From an uncultured Acetobacterium sp. (GTDB lineage: Bacteria > Bacillota > Clostridia > Eubacteriales > Eubacteriaceae): a DNA stretch of 64,000 nt. The stretch lies in contig NZ_OY760905.1 of the NCBI RefSeq assembly GCF_963664135.1, positions 372,001 through 436,000 on the forward strand, read 5' to 3'. A program made the position numbers and the translations under genes. The notes below the pieces were generated by a model that made no database searches, was not told the DNA's origin, and worked only from the letters and a program-made list of their open reading frames with translations. This document shows positions 26,128 through 33,703 of this stretch, piece after piece (within the stretch, counting starts at the first letter, position 1; every line of letters begins with the position of its first letter).

Positions 26128-27024
26128 ATGTTTGATATTATATTAGGTGCAATCTCGCTGGGTCTGCTATGGGCCATCATGACAATTGGCGTTTATATCA
26201 CCTACCGAATACTCGATATCGCTGATTTAACAGTCGAAGGAAGTATTGCAATGGGAGCTGCAATCGCAGCTTTTTCAATTTTTAATGGGATGAATCCTTT
26301 TATCGCAACATGCCTGGCCTTTGTTGGCGGAATGTTAGCGGGACTGGTCACCGGAATTCTTCATACAAAATTAAAAATACCCGCCTTATTAGCCGGTATT
26401 TTAACAATGATTGCCCTTTATTCAGTTAATCTGCGAATCATGGGCAAGGCTAACCTGTCACTGCTACGAATTGATACGGTCTTTACTCCCTTGGAGAGCC
26501 TGGGATTAAGCCCAACAAATGCGGTCATGCTTTTTGGCTTTATTAGTGTGATGGCGATTGTTGGTCTTTTATACTGGTTTTTCGGAACCGAAATCGGTTG
26601 TGCCATTCGGGCTACCGGAGACAATCCGCAAATGGCCAGAGCCCAGGGCATCAACACCAATAATATGATTATCCTGGGGTTGGTCATCAGTAATGGTCTG
26701 GTTGCGCTTTCCGGCTCGCTAATCGCTCAGAGTCAGAGCTTTGCCGACATCCAAATGGGAATTGGGTCAATCGTTATTGGGCTGGCATCGGTCATCATTG
26801 GGGAAGTTATTTTTGGTACCCGAAATTTCTTCAATTGTCTGATCTCATTAGTGTTAGGCGCAATCACCTATCGAATCATCATCGCCCTGGTGTTAAAAAT
26901 GGGTATGCCAGCTAATGATTTAAAATTATTTACCGCCATCACGGTAGCCATTGCCCTGTCGTTGCCGGTCTTTAAAACCTATCTCCGCCCACTCAAAAAA
27001 TCATTAAGAGGAGGCGATCTATAA
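26128..27024 (+). CDS. ABC importer permease (TrpY-like)
   Basis: 298 residues, about 8-9 hydrophobic segments, in the BPD_transp_2 (LivH/M-like) permease group: DLTVEGSIAMGAA, GTEIGCAIRATGDNPQMARAQGIN (positions about 150-173) and GLASVIIGEVIFGTRN. ATG 26128 follows AGTGAGG. The stop touches the ATPase gene start, so the two are coupled. It acts in the cytoplasmic membrane with the adjacent lipoprotein and ATPase. Confidence 0.9.
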   Translation: MFDIILGAISLGLLWAIMTIGVYITYRILDIADLTVEGSIAMGAAIAAFSIFNGMNPFIATCLAFVGGMLAGLVTGILHTKLKIPALLAGILTMIALYSVNLRIMGKANLSLLRIDTVFTPLESLGLSPTNAVMLFGFISVMAIVGLLYWFFGTEIGCAIRATGDNPQMARAQGINTNNMIILGLVISNGLVALSGSLIAQSQSFADIQMGIGSIVIGLASVIIGEVIFGTRNFFNCLISLVLGAITYRIIIALVLKMGMPANDLKLFTAITVAIALSLPVFKTYLRPLKKSLRGGDL

Positions 27025-27819
27025 GTGTTAATTATAAATGAAATTGAGAAAAAATTTAATGCCGGCACCGTCAACGAAAAGGTCGCTTTAAGTAATTTTA
27101 GTCTGTCACTGGCAGAAGGTGATTTCGTCACGGTTATTGGCGGTAACGGGGCTGGTAAATCGACCTTCCTTAATTGTGTCGCTGGTGTGTTTGGCGTTGA
27201 TAAAGGCTCCATACTGATTGATGGCCTGGATGTTACCAAGCTTCCGGAACATCGACGTTCGAATGTCATTGGTCGGGTATTTCAAGACCCGATGATGGGA
27301 ACAGCCGGTAATATGGGGATTGAAGAAAACCTCGCCCTGGCTTATCGTCGTGGCAAGACTCGCTCATTGAGCTGGGGAATCAGTAATAAGGAACGGGAGA
27401 TTTACAAAGAATATCTCAGTCATCTGGATCTGGGACTGGAAAATCGACTGCATGCCAAAGTCGGATTACTTTCGGGTGGACAGCGGCAGGCATTGACCTT
27501 ACTGATGGCGACCCTGAAAAAACCAAAACTGCTATTACTGGATGAGCACACGGCCGCTTTAGATCCAAAGACGGCGGACAAGGTGCTGCAGCTTAGTGAC
27601 CGTTTTGTCAAAGAAGGTAATCTGACCACCCTGATGGTAACCCATAATATGCGTCACGCCATTGAACATGGTAATCGACTGATTATGATGCATGAAGGCC
27701 GGGTTATTCTAGACATCAAGGGTGAAGAAAAACAGCAGCTGACTGTTGAAGATTTACTGAAACGATTTGGTCAGGTCAGTGGCGAAGAATTTGCCAATGA
27801 CCGGGCGCTGCTTTCATAA
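27025..27819 (+). CDS. ABC importer ATP-binding protein (TrpZ-like)
   Basis: 264 residues. Walker A GGNGAGKST, signature LLSGGQRQAL, Walker B LLLLDEHTAAL with His after Glu (DEH rather than DEP), and switch VTHNMRHA. Start GTG 27025 follows GAGGAGGCG directly after the permease stop. It energises the importer encoded by the two upstream genes, under the T-box at 24590. Confidence 0.9.
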   Translation: MLIINEIEKKFNAGTVNEKVALSNFSLSLAEGDFVTVIGGNGAGKSTFLNCVAGVFGVDKGSILIDGLDVTKLPEHRRSNVIGRVFQDPMMGTAGNMGIEENLALAYRRGKTRSLSWGISNKEREIYKEYLSHLDLGLENRLHAKVGLLSGGQRQALTLLMATLKKPKLLLLDEHTAALDPKTADKVLQLSDRFVKEGNLTTLMVTHNMRHAIEHGNRLIMMHEGRVILDIKGEEKQQLTVEDLLKRFGQVSGEEFANDRALLS

Positions 27820-27841
27820 AAAACAGCATCAAAAAAAACTG

Positions 27842-27870
27842 TTGACAACAAAGGTAAAAGAGCATATAAT
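27842..27870 (+). promoter_or_regulatory. Consensus promoter of infC-rpmI-rplT
   Basis: TTGACA (27842-27847), 17-base spacer, TATAAT (27865-27870). Confidence 0.88.
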
Positions 27871-27876
27871 AGCTAA

Positions 27877-28015
27877 GTAACAAAGTAGAGGAAAACACAC
27901 TTCTCACCTCATTTCTCAGGGAAATAGGTAAATATGAATGAACGCATTTTAAATTGTTCGTTAGTATTTTTTTGCAGGTGGAGTCTCTCTACCTGCAATT
28001 TTTATATATGGAGGT
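27877..28015 (+). promoter_or_regulatory. infC leader with attenuator hairpin (probable L20 leader)
   Basis: A leader of about 140 nt in the position of the Firmicute L20-binding leader. It contains the terminator-like hairpin TTGCAGGT...ACCTGCAA plus TTTTT (27972-28003) immediately before the infC ribosome site. L20, encoded by the third gene, would act back on it. The L20 assignment is by position and hairpin only. Confidence 0.6.
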
Positions 28016-28023
28016 ATATTACT

Positions 28024-28545
28024 ATTAGCAAAGATGTTCAACACGAAATTAATAACGAGATCCGTGATCGCGAAATCCGTGTAATTGACGAAGCCGGTGA
28101 AATGTTGGGAGTCATGAGTACAAAAGATGCTCAAGCATTAGCCGATGAGAAAAATTTGGATCTAGTGAAAGTTTCACCAAACGCTAAACCGCCGGTTTGT
28201 AAGATTCTTGACTACGGAAAGTTTCGATACGAAGAAATTCAACGATTAAAAGAAGCTAAGAAAAATCAAAAAGCTGTGGTTATTAAAGAAATTCGTATGT
28301 CGGTTCGAGTTGAAGAGCATGATATTAATGTTAAAATTAAAAATTGCATCAAATTCTTGGAACAAGGTAGCCGTGTTAAAGTGGCTATTCGTTTCAGAGG
28401 CCGTGAAATGGCTTATACGGAACAGGGAAAAGAAGTATTACTTGATTTTGCAGAACGTGTTTCTGATCTCGCTGTGGTTGAAAAAGCACCGAAAATCGAA
28501 GGCAGAAATATGGTTATGTATTTAGCCCCAAAAAAAGATAAGTAA
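28024..28545 (+). CDS. infC: Translation initiation factor IF-3, probable ATT start
   Basis: 173 residues when started at ATT 28024, which lies 9 bases after GGAGG and gives (M)SKDVQHEINNEIRDREIRVIDEAGEMLG, the standard IF-3 N-terminus. The in-frame ATG upstream at 27934 would run through the leader hairpin and is rejected. Domains: N-terminal (to about 75), KEIRMSVRVEEHDINVK linker and C-terminal RNA-binding domain ending MYLAPKK. The rare start codon is a known self-control feature of infC, since IF-3 itself discriminates against non-standard starts. Confidence 0.93.
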   Translation: MSKDVQHEINNEIRDREIRVIDEAGEMLGVMSTKDAQALADEKNLDLVKVSPNAKPPVCKILDYGKFRYEEIQRLKEAKKNQKAVVIKEIRMSVRVEEHDINVKIKNCIKFLEQGSRVKVAIRFRGREMAYTEQGKEVLLDFAERVSDLAVVEKAPKIEGRNMVMYLAPKKDK

Positions 28546-28653
28546 ATCAATGTGTTAATTGACTATCTGTTACCGAAACTTAGATCATTACATTAAGTTT
28601 CTCAGATGTAGTTTTTTATAAAAGATACCTTGTACAGGGAGGAGGAAATAGTT

Positions 28654-28857
28654 ATGCCAAAAATGAAAACACACCGTGGTGCTGCAAAGCGTTTTAAAAT
28701 AAAGAAATCAGGTTTTATTAAGCGGACTAAAGCTGGTAAACGCCATATTCTAAACAAAAAAAGCAGTAAGAGAAAAAGAAATCTTAGAAAAGCTACTGGT
28801 TTAGCTCCAGGAGATGCTAAAGTAGTAATGAAAATGATCAAAATGGTAAAAAGATAA
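28654..28857 (+). CDS. rpmI: 50S ribosomal protein L35
   Basis: 67 residues, [21 protein letters not shown]-terminus, very basic. ATG 28654 follows GGAGGAGGAAA. Lies between infC and rplT in the standard order. Confidence 0.97.
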   Translation: MPKMKTHRGAAKRFKIKKSGFIKRTKAGKRHILNKKSSKRKRNLRKATGLAPGDAKVVMKMIKMVKR

Positions 28858-28883
28858 TATTTGAAGATAGGAGGAAATAAATA

Positions 28884-29237
28884 ATGCGAATTAAAAAGGG
28901 CGTTAACGCCAAAAAGAAACATAAAAAAGTACTTAAACTTGCAAAGGGCTTTTATGGCGCTAAAAGTAAGTTATATAGATCAGCAAATGAAGCTGTTATG
29001 CGAGCGCAGAGATCTTCATATGTTGGCCGAAAAGAAAAGAAAAGAAATTTCAGAAGATTATGGATTACCCGAATCAATGCCGGAGCCAGAATGTATGATA
29101 TGAGCTATAGCAAATTCATGTTTGGTTTAAAACAGGCAGGTGTCGAAATTGACCGTAAAATCTTAGCCGATTTAGCAATGAATGACATCAATGCTTTTAA
29201 AGATTTAGTTGAAGTGTCAAAGAATAACCTCAATTAA
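28884..29237 (+). CDS. rplT: 50S ribosomal protein L20
   Basis: 117 residues. [24 protein letters not shown] and [11 protein letters not shown] (split across the middle) are diagnostic. L20 binds 23S rRNA early in assembly and represses infC-rpmI-rplT in Firmicutes. ATG 28884 follows AGGAGG; a terminator follows the stop. Confidence 0.97.
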   Translation: MRIKKGVNAKKKHKKVLKLAKGFYGAKSKLYRSANEAVMRAQRSSYVGRKEKKRNFRRLWITRINAGARMYDMSYSKFMFGLKQAGVEIDRKILADLAMNDINAFKDLVEVSKNNLN

Positions 29238-29249
29238 TCATGCTAAATT

Positions 29250-29288
29250 AACTTCTCAACATAGTAACCATGCTTGGGAAGTTTTTTT
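29250..29288 (+). terminator. Terminator after rplT
   Basis: AACTTCTCAA / TTGGGAAGTT stem with a loop of about 14 bases and seven T. Confidence 0.88.
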
Positions 29289-29382
29289 ATTGTAAATTTT
29301 TGTTGCTTTTTAAAATGATAGTGTTAGAATATGTATGTTATAGAATTTTCAAATACCAAGAAGAGCAGTCTGGAGACATTAT

Positions 29383-30771
29383 TTGAGACAAGAATTGATA
29401 CAAAAAAAGAAATCAAAAATCAAAAATTTCATGAGTCAACGTTCCCCTACAGAAGTATTAGTTTTTGGATTTGCGGTTGTTATCTTATTTGGTGCTGGGC
29501 TATTAACACTTCCGATTGCAACACAGTCAGGAATTAGTGCTAATTTCGTTGATGCCTTATTCACTTCAACTTCTTGTGTTTGTGTTACAGGCTTAGTTGT
29601 CGTCGATACTGGTACCTATTGGAGTGTCTTTGGACAAGTCGTTATTATTTGTTTGATTCAAGTTGGCGGTTTGGGATTTATGTCTTTTGCGACAATGTTT
29701 TTTGTTTTAGCAGGAAAACGCATCACGATTAAGAATCGTTTATTGATACAATCATCAGTCAATATGGATTCGCTTTCGGGGATTGTAAAGTTTGCAAAGT
29801 ACATTTTTTATTCAGCTTTTGCGATTGAAGCCATTGGCGCTTTCCTTCTCGGTTTTGTTTTTGTACCTGAGTTTGGATGGTATCAAGGGGTTGGTTATAG
29901 TATCTTTCATTCCATCTCGTCCTTCTGTAACGCAGGATTTGATTTAATGGGAAATTATACCAGTTTAACAAAGTATGTCGATAACTTTATTGTCAATTTT
30001 GTTGTGTGTGCTCTAATCATCTTAGGAGGACTCGGATTTGCCGTAACCAGTGATTTGATTTTTGTGCGTAAGTTCAAAAAAATGAGTGTTCATTCTAAAT
30101 TTGTACTCGTCACAACCGGAATTTTACTGATCGTAGGATTTGTTTTGTTTTTTATTTTTGAATTCAATAATCCTAAAACAATGGGAAATCTTCCCATCCA
30201 CGGAAAATTTTTAGCCTCAATGTTCCAGTCAGTCACACCGAGAACTGCCGGCAGCAATACCATCGATATTGCTGGCCTCACAGCACCTTCCATCTTTTTA
30301 ACAATGATCCTGATGTTTGTAGGTGCTTCTCCTGGTTCGACTGGTGGTGGTGTAAAAACAACAACGATGGGCATTATTTTAATGACAGTTGTTTCTGTAA
30401 TCCAAGGAAAGAAAGACGTTATTGCCTTTAAGCGAACGATTGCTGGGCCTCTTATTCGCCGTGCAATTTCGATTGTTTTCATTGCTTCAGGACTTATTAT
30501 TCTGATGATTTTTGTATTACTGTGTACTGAAATTGGAGCACCTTTTGAACAAGTCATTTTTGAGGTTCTGTCCGCTTTTGGCACGGTTGGTTTATCAATG
30601 GGGTTGACCCCACACCTGACAATAGAAGGAAAATTAGCCATCAGTCTAACCATGTTTATTGGACGACTGGGACCATTGACGATTGCCTATGCGATTTCAC
30701 AAAGTGAAAAACATGCCCGAGAAAATATCGGGAACTTTAAATTGCCTGAGGGTAATATTATGATTGGCTAG
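29383..30771 (+). CDS. ktrB: KtrB/TrkH-type potassium uptake channel subunit
   Basis: 462 residues, with four pore repeats visible by their filter segments: CVCVTGLVVVDTGTY, SSFCNAGFDL, TPRTAGSNTID and FGTVGLSMGL. This is the K+-translocating membrane subunit of Ktr/Trk systems. Start TTG 29383 lies 7 bases after GGAG; an ATG at codon 17 is an alternative just before the first helix. The regulator gene ktrA follows 14 bases after the stop. No c-di-AMP riboswitch is seen in the short upstream gap. Confidence 0.93.
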   Translation: MRQELIQKKKSKIKNFMSQRSPTEVLVFGFAVVILFGAGLLTLPIATQSGISANFVDALFTSTSCVCVTGLVVVDTGTYWSVFGQVVIICLIQVGGLGFMSFATMFFVLAGKRITIKNRLLIQSSVNMDSLSGIVKFAKYIFYSAFAIEAIGAFLLGFVFVPEFGWYQGVGYSIFHSISSFCNAGFDLMGNYTSLTKYVDNFIVNFVVCALIILGGLGFAVTSDLIFVRKFKKMSVHSKFVLVTTGILLIVGFVLFFIFEFNNPKTMGNLPIHGKFLASMFQSVTPRTAGSNTIDIAGLTAPSIFLTMILMFVGASPGSTGGGVKTTTMGIILMTVVSVIQGKKDVIAFKRTIAGPLIRRAISIVFIASGLIILMIFVLLCTEIGAPFEQVIFEVLSAFGTVGLSMGLTPHLTIEGKLAISLTMFIGRLGPLTIAYAISQSEKHARENIGNFKLPEGNIMIG

Positions 30772-30785
30772 AGGAGGAAGAATTA

Positions 30786-31454
30786 TTGAAAGAAAAACAG
30801 TTTGCAGTCCTGGGTTTAGGGCGTTTTGGTGAAGCTCTGGCAATTACTCTCAGTGAATTAGGTTGTAATGTTGTTGTCGTTGATAAAGATGAAGAAAAAA
30901 TTCAAAATATCGCCAATTTAGTAACCTATGCTGTCCAGGCAGATGTGACTGACATTAATGCATTAAAATCGATTGGTCTTAAAAATGTTGACGCGGTGGT
31001 TGTTTCGATCACGTCTGATATTAATAGTAGTATTATGGGAATTGTTAATGCTCAGGAGTTAGGTATTAGTGAAATATATGGAAAAGCAAATACTTCGCAA
31101 CACGAAAAAGTTTTGTTGAAACTTGGCGTAAAAAAAGTTTTTTCACCTGAACGTGATATGGGTGAACGGGTCGGCCATAATTTGTTTTCTGGGGATTTCA
31201 TTGATATTTTAGAACTTGATACCAATCATTCCATTGTTGAAGTAGCAACTTTACATGCCTGGGAAGGAAAAACATTAGATCAGTTGGACTTACGGGTAAA
31301 ATATGGCTTGAATGTTATTGCAATTCGTACCTTGGATGTCTTAAATGCTTCCCCGCTGGCAAGTGACATTGTTTATACCGGTGACAAGTTGATTGTTATG
31401 GGTGAGAACCGATCAATTAATGAAATTAATAAATTATCCCGAAAAGATCACTAG
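30786..31454 (+). CDS. ktrA: KtrA/TrkA-type potassium uptake regulator
   Basis: 222 residues: RCK_N Rossmann domain with GLGRFGEALAITLSELG, the acid in VVVDKDEE, then a TrkA_C domain (about 140-222). It gates KtrB through nucleotide binding at the membrane face. Start TTG 30786 after GAGGAGGAAG. The following methylase gene begins 2 bases after its stop. Confidence 0.93.
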   Translation: MKEKQFAVLGLGRFGEALAITLSELGCNVVVVDKDEEKIQNIANLVTYAVQADVTDINALKSIGLKNVDAVVVSITSDINSSIMGIVNAQELGISEIYGKANTSQHEKVLLKLGVKKVFSPERDMGERVGHNLFSGDFIDILELDTNHSIVEVATLHAWEGKTLDQLDLRVKYGLNVIAIRTLDVLNASPLASDIVYTGDKLIVMGENRSINEINKLSRKDH

Positions 31455-31456
31455 AA

Positions 31457-32248
31457 ATGTTTCAGGAAATCATTTCTAAAAATAATGAACAACTTAAATA
31501 CCTGCGGAAATTAAACCATAAGTCTTTCAGAGATCAAGAGAATTGTTTCTGTATTGAAGGAACAAAATTGTTTTTAGAAGCAGTAGCCAATCAGTTGAGC
31601 TTTCGTCAAATTTTTGTAACAAAAGACTGGCTGGAAACAAATGCGGGTTCTACCAGCGATATCTTAACTGAATTGTCTTCAAAAGATGTCACTGTAATGA
31701 TCATTAAAGAATCGCTTTTCCCAGCGATTTCGACTTTACAAAAACCGGAAGGGATTATCTGTATTCTAAAAAAAATGTCCTTTCAAACAAAAGTTTTTAA
31801 AAGCTATGTTCTTTTAGAGGATGTTCAGGATCCCTATAATGTTGGGACAATTATCCGAACCGCCGATGCCGCCGGAATTGAATGTGTTGTAACATCAGCA
31901 AGAACTGCGGATATTTACAATGAAAAAGTACTTCGAGGTTCCATGGGTTCGGTCTTTCATTTGCCAATAGTTCAGACCGATTCATTGCGGGACTTTACAG
32001 TGCAATTAAAAACCAATCAGATTACCCTGATTGGGACATCTCTGAAAGGGATCTCACTATGGGATCGCGAGCCAATTACCGAGCCTTTTGCCATTATCAT
32101 GGGGAATGAATCAAAGGGAATGTCGCTTGAAATGAGCGAACAATGTGATGTTTTGCTCAAAATACCGATTTTCGGTGGCGCTGAATCACTTAATGTGGGA
32201 ACAGCAGCGGGCATTGTTATCTATGATATCGTAAGAGATTTTAAATAA
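31457..32248 (+). CDS. TrmH/SpoU-family RNA 2'-O-methyltransferase
   Basis: 263 residues. An N-terminal substrate-binding part (NNEQLKYLRKLNHKSFRDQENCF) is followed by the SPOUT domain with the three motifs LLEDVQDPYNVGTIIRTADAAG, IIMGNESKGMS and IPIFGGAESLNVGTAAGIVIYD. It methylates ribose in rRNA or tRNA; the site is not known. It adjoins ktrA closely, and the Phe T-box unit starts about 50 bases downstream, matching the common placement of this methylase just before pheST. Confidence 0.9.
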   Translation: MFQEIISKNNEQLKYLRKLNHKSFRDQENCFCIEGTKLFLEAVANQLSFRQIFVTKDWLETNAGSTSDILTELSSKDVTVMIIKESLFPAISTLQKPEGIICILKKMSFQTKVFKSYVLLEDVQDPYNVGTIIRTADAAGIECVVTSARTADIYNEKVLRGSMGSVFHLPIVQTDSLRDFTVQLKTNQITLIGTSLKGISLWDREPITEPFAIIMGNESKGMSLEMSEQCDVLLKIPIFGGAESLNVGTAAGIVIYDIVRDFK

Positions 32249-32264
32249 GTCTTTTGAATATAAA

Positions 32265-32555
32265 CAAACCAACAAAACCAAACAACTGAATATTGATCGA
32301 CAATGATAGAGAAAGTAACTAATGATTAGATGCTACAGAGAAAAAATCCGCGGCTGAGAGATTTTGTAACTATATTTAGTGAAGTTCCCTCTGGAGTCTT
32401 AGCAGTGAACGTCAAGTGAATATCATTAATAATTAAGCACTGACCATTAGCCGCTAACGTTAATCCCGTTAAGATTCTGAGTGAATACAAATTAGTATTA
32501 ATTTAAGGTGGTACCGCGGAATTATTTCGTCCTTTCAGAAGGACGATTTTTTTAT
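32265..32555 (+). promoter_or_regulatory. T-box leader, phenylalanine-specific, controlling pheST
   Basis: AGAGA follows the first Stem I arm. The 3' arm GAAG-TTC-CCTCTGGAGTC gives specifier TTC (Phe) at 32385-32387. AAGGTGGTACCGCG carries TGGT (32519-32522), matching discriminator A. Terminator CGTCCTT/AAGGACG plus T-run lies at about 32529-32553. Confidence 0.92.
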
Positions 32556-32668
32556 TTTATGCTATTTTTTATTTTATTCTAAGTAGCTCATCAACGATCA
32601 CTTACGATTGATATGAGCGAAAATTAGAAACTTATTTGCAATTATTTATTTAAAAAAAGGAGAAAGAA

Positions 32669-33691
32669 ATGGAGTTACAACTCAAAGAATTAAGAGATCG
32701 CTGCCTGGCTGATCTCAATGCAGTAGATGAATTAAAAACCCTGGATAACGTCAGAATTAAATATTTAGGAAAAAAAGGGGAGTTGACCATTGCCCTTAAG
32801 GGGATGGGTAAACTTTCTAATGAAGAACGCCCCATCATTGGCAAATTGGCCAATGAAATCCGGGAAGAAATTGAGAACAATATTTCAGCCCAAAAACAAG
32901 CCCTTGAGAAAAAAGAAATTGAAGCGCAGATCAAAGAAGAAAGCATTGATGTGTCCCTGCCGGGGAAAAAACATCAGGCGGGGAATCTGCACCCATTAAC
33001 CACGACCGTTAATGAATTAAAAGAAATATTTTTGGGCATGGGATTTTCAATTGCTGAAGGTCCAGAAATTGAATGGGCGAAATACAATTTTGATTATTTG
33101 AACGTACCTCAAGAACATTCGGCTCGAGATTTGCAGGACACCTTTTATTATGAGGAAGATATTGTTCTGCGAACTCAAACGTCGCCTGTACAGGTCCGGG
33201 TTATGCAGGAACAAAAACCGCCACTGCGGATTATCTCACCGGGACGGGTTTATCGCTTCGACGAAATAGATGCGACCCATTCGCCAGTTTTCCACCAAAT
33301 GGAAGGACTGGTCATCGATAAGGGTATTACCATGAGTGATCTCAAAGGGACCCTGGATTTGTTTGCCAAAAAACTATTTGGGGAACAAACCAAAACAAAA
33401 TTCCGCCCCCACCAATTTTACTTTACCGAACCAAGTGCTGAAATGGATGTTACCTGTTTTAAATGTGGGGGCGTCGGATGCAAAGTTTGCAGTAATACCG
33501 GTTGGATTGAAGTTTTGGGATGTGGGATGGTTCATCCGAATGTCCTGCGTTTTTGCGGCATTGATCCTGATGAATACAGTGGCTTTGCCTTTGGCATGGG
33601 CCTCGACCGGATCACGATGATCAAATATGGAATAAACGACTTGCGTTTATTGTTTGAAAATGACTTGCGTTTCTTGACGCAATTTAAATAG
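32669..33691 (+). CDS. pheS: Phenylalanyl-tRNA synthetase alpha subunit
   Basis: 340 residues. An N-terminal coiled coil (about 1-90) is followed by the class II core: HPLTTTVNELKEIFLGMGF, motif 2 RVYRFDEIDATHSPVFHQMEGLV and motif 3 GFAFGMGLDRI. A four-cysteine insert (CFKCGGVGCKVC), typical of bacterial PheS, is present. It works as an (alpha-beta)2 tetramer with PheT, encoded 12 bases downstream. Confidence 0.97.
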   Translation: MELQLKELRDRCLADLNAVDELKTLDNVRIKYLGKKGELTIALKGMGKLSNEERPIIGKLANEIREEIENNISAQKQALEKKEIEAQIKEESIDVSLPGKKHQAGNLHPLTTTVNELKEIFLGMGFSIAEGPEIEWAKYNFDYLNVPQEHSARDLQDTFYYEEDIVLRTQTSPVQVRVMQEQKPPLRIISPGRVYRFDEIDATHSPVFHQMEGLVIDKGITMSDLKGTLDLFAKKLFGEQTKTKFRPHQFYFTEPSAEMDVTCFKCGGVGCKVCSNTGWIEVLGCGMVHPNVLRFCGIDPDEYSGFAFGMGLDRITMIKYGINDLRLLFENDLRFLTQFK

Positions 33692-33703
33692 GAGGAATCA
33701 TAA

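Noticed and set aside
30090..30653. 187-codon minus-strand ORF
   Set aside because: Antisense shadow of ktrB with no ribosome site or homology.
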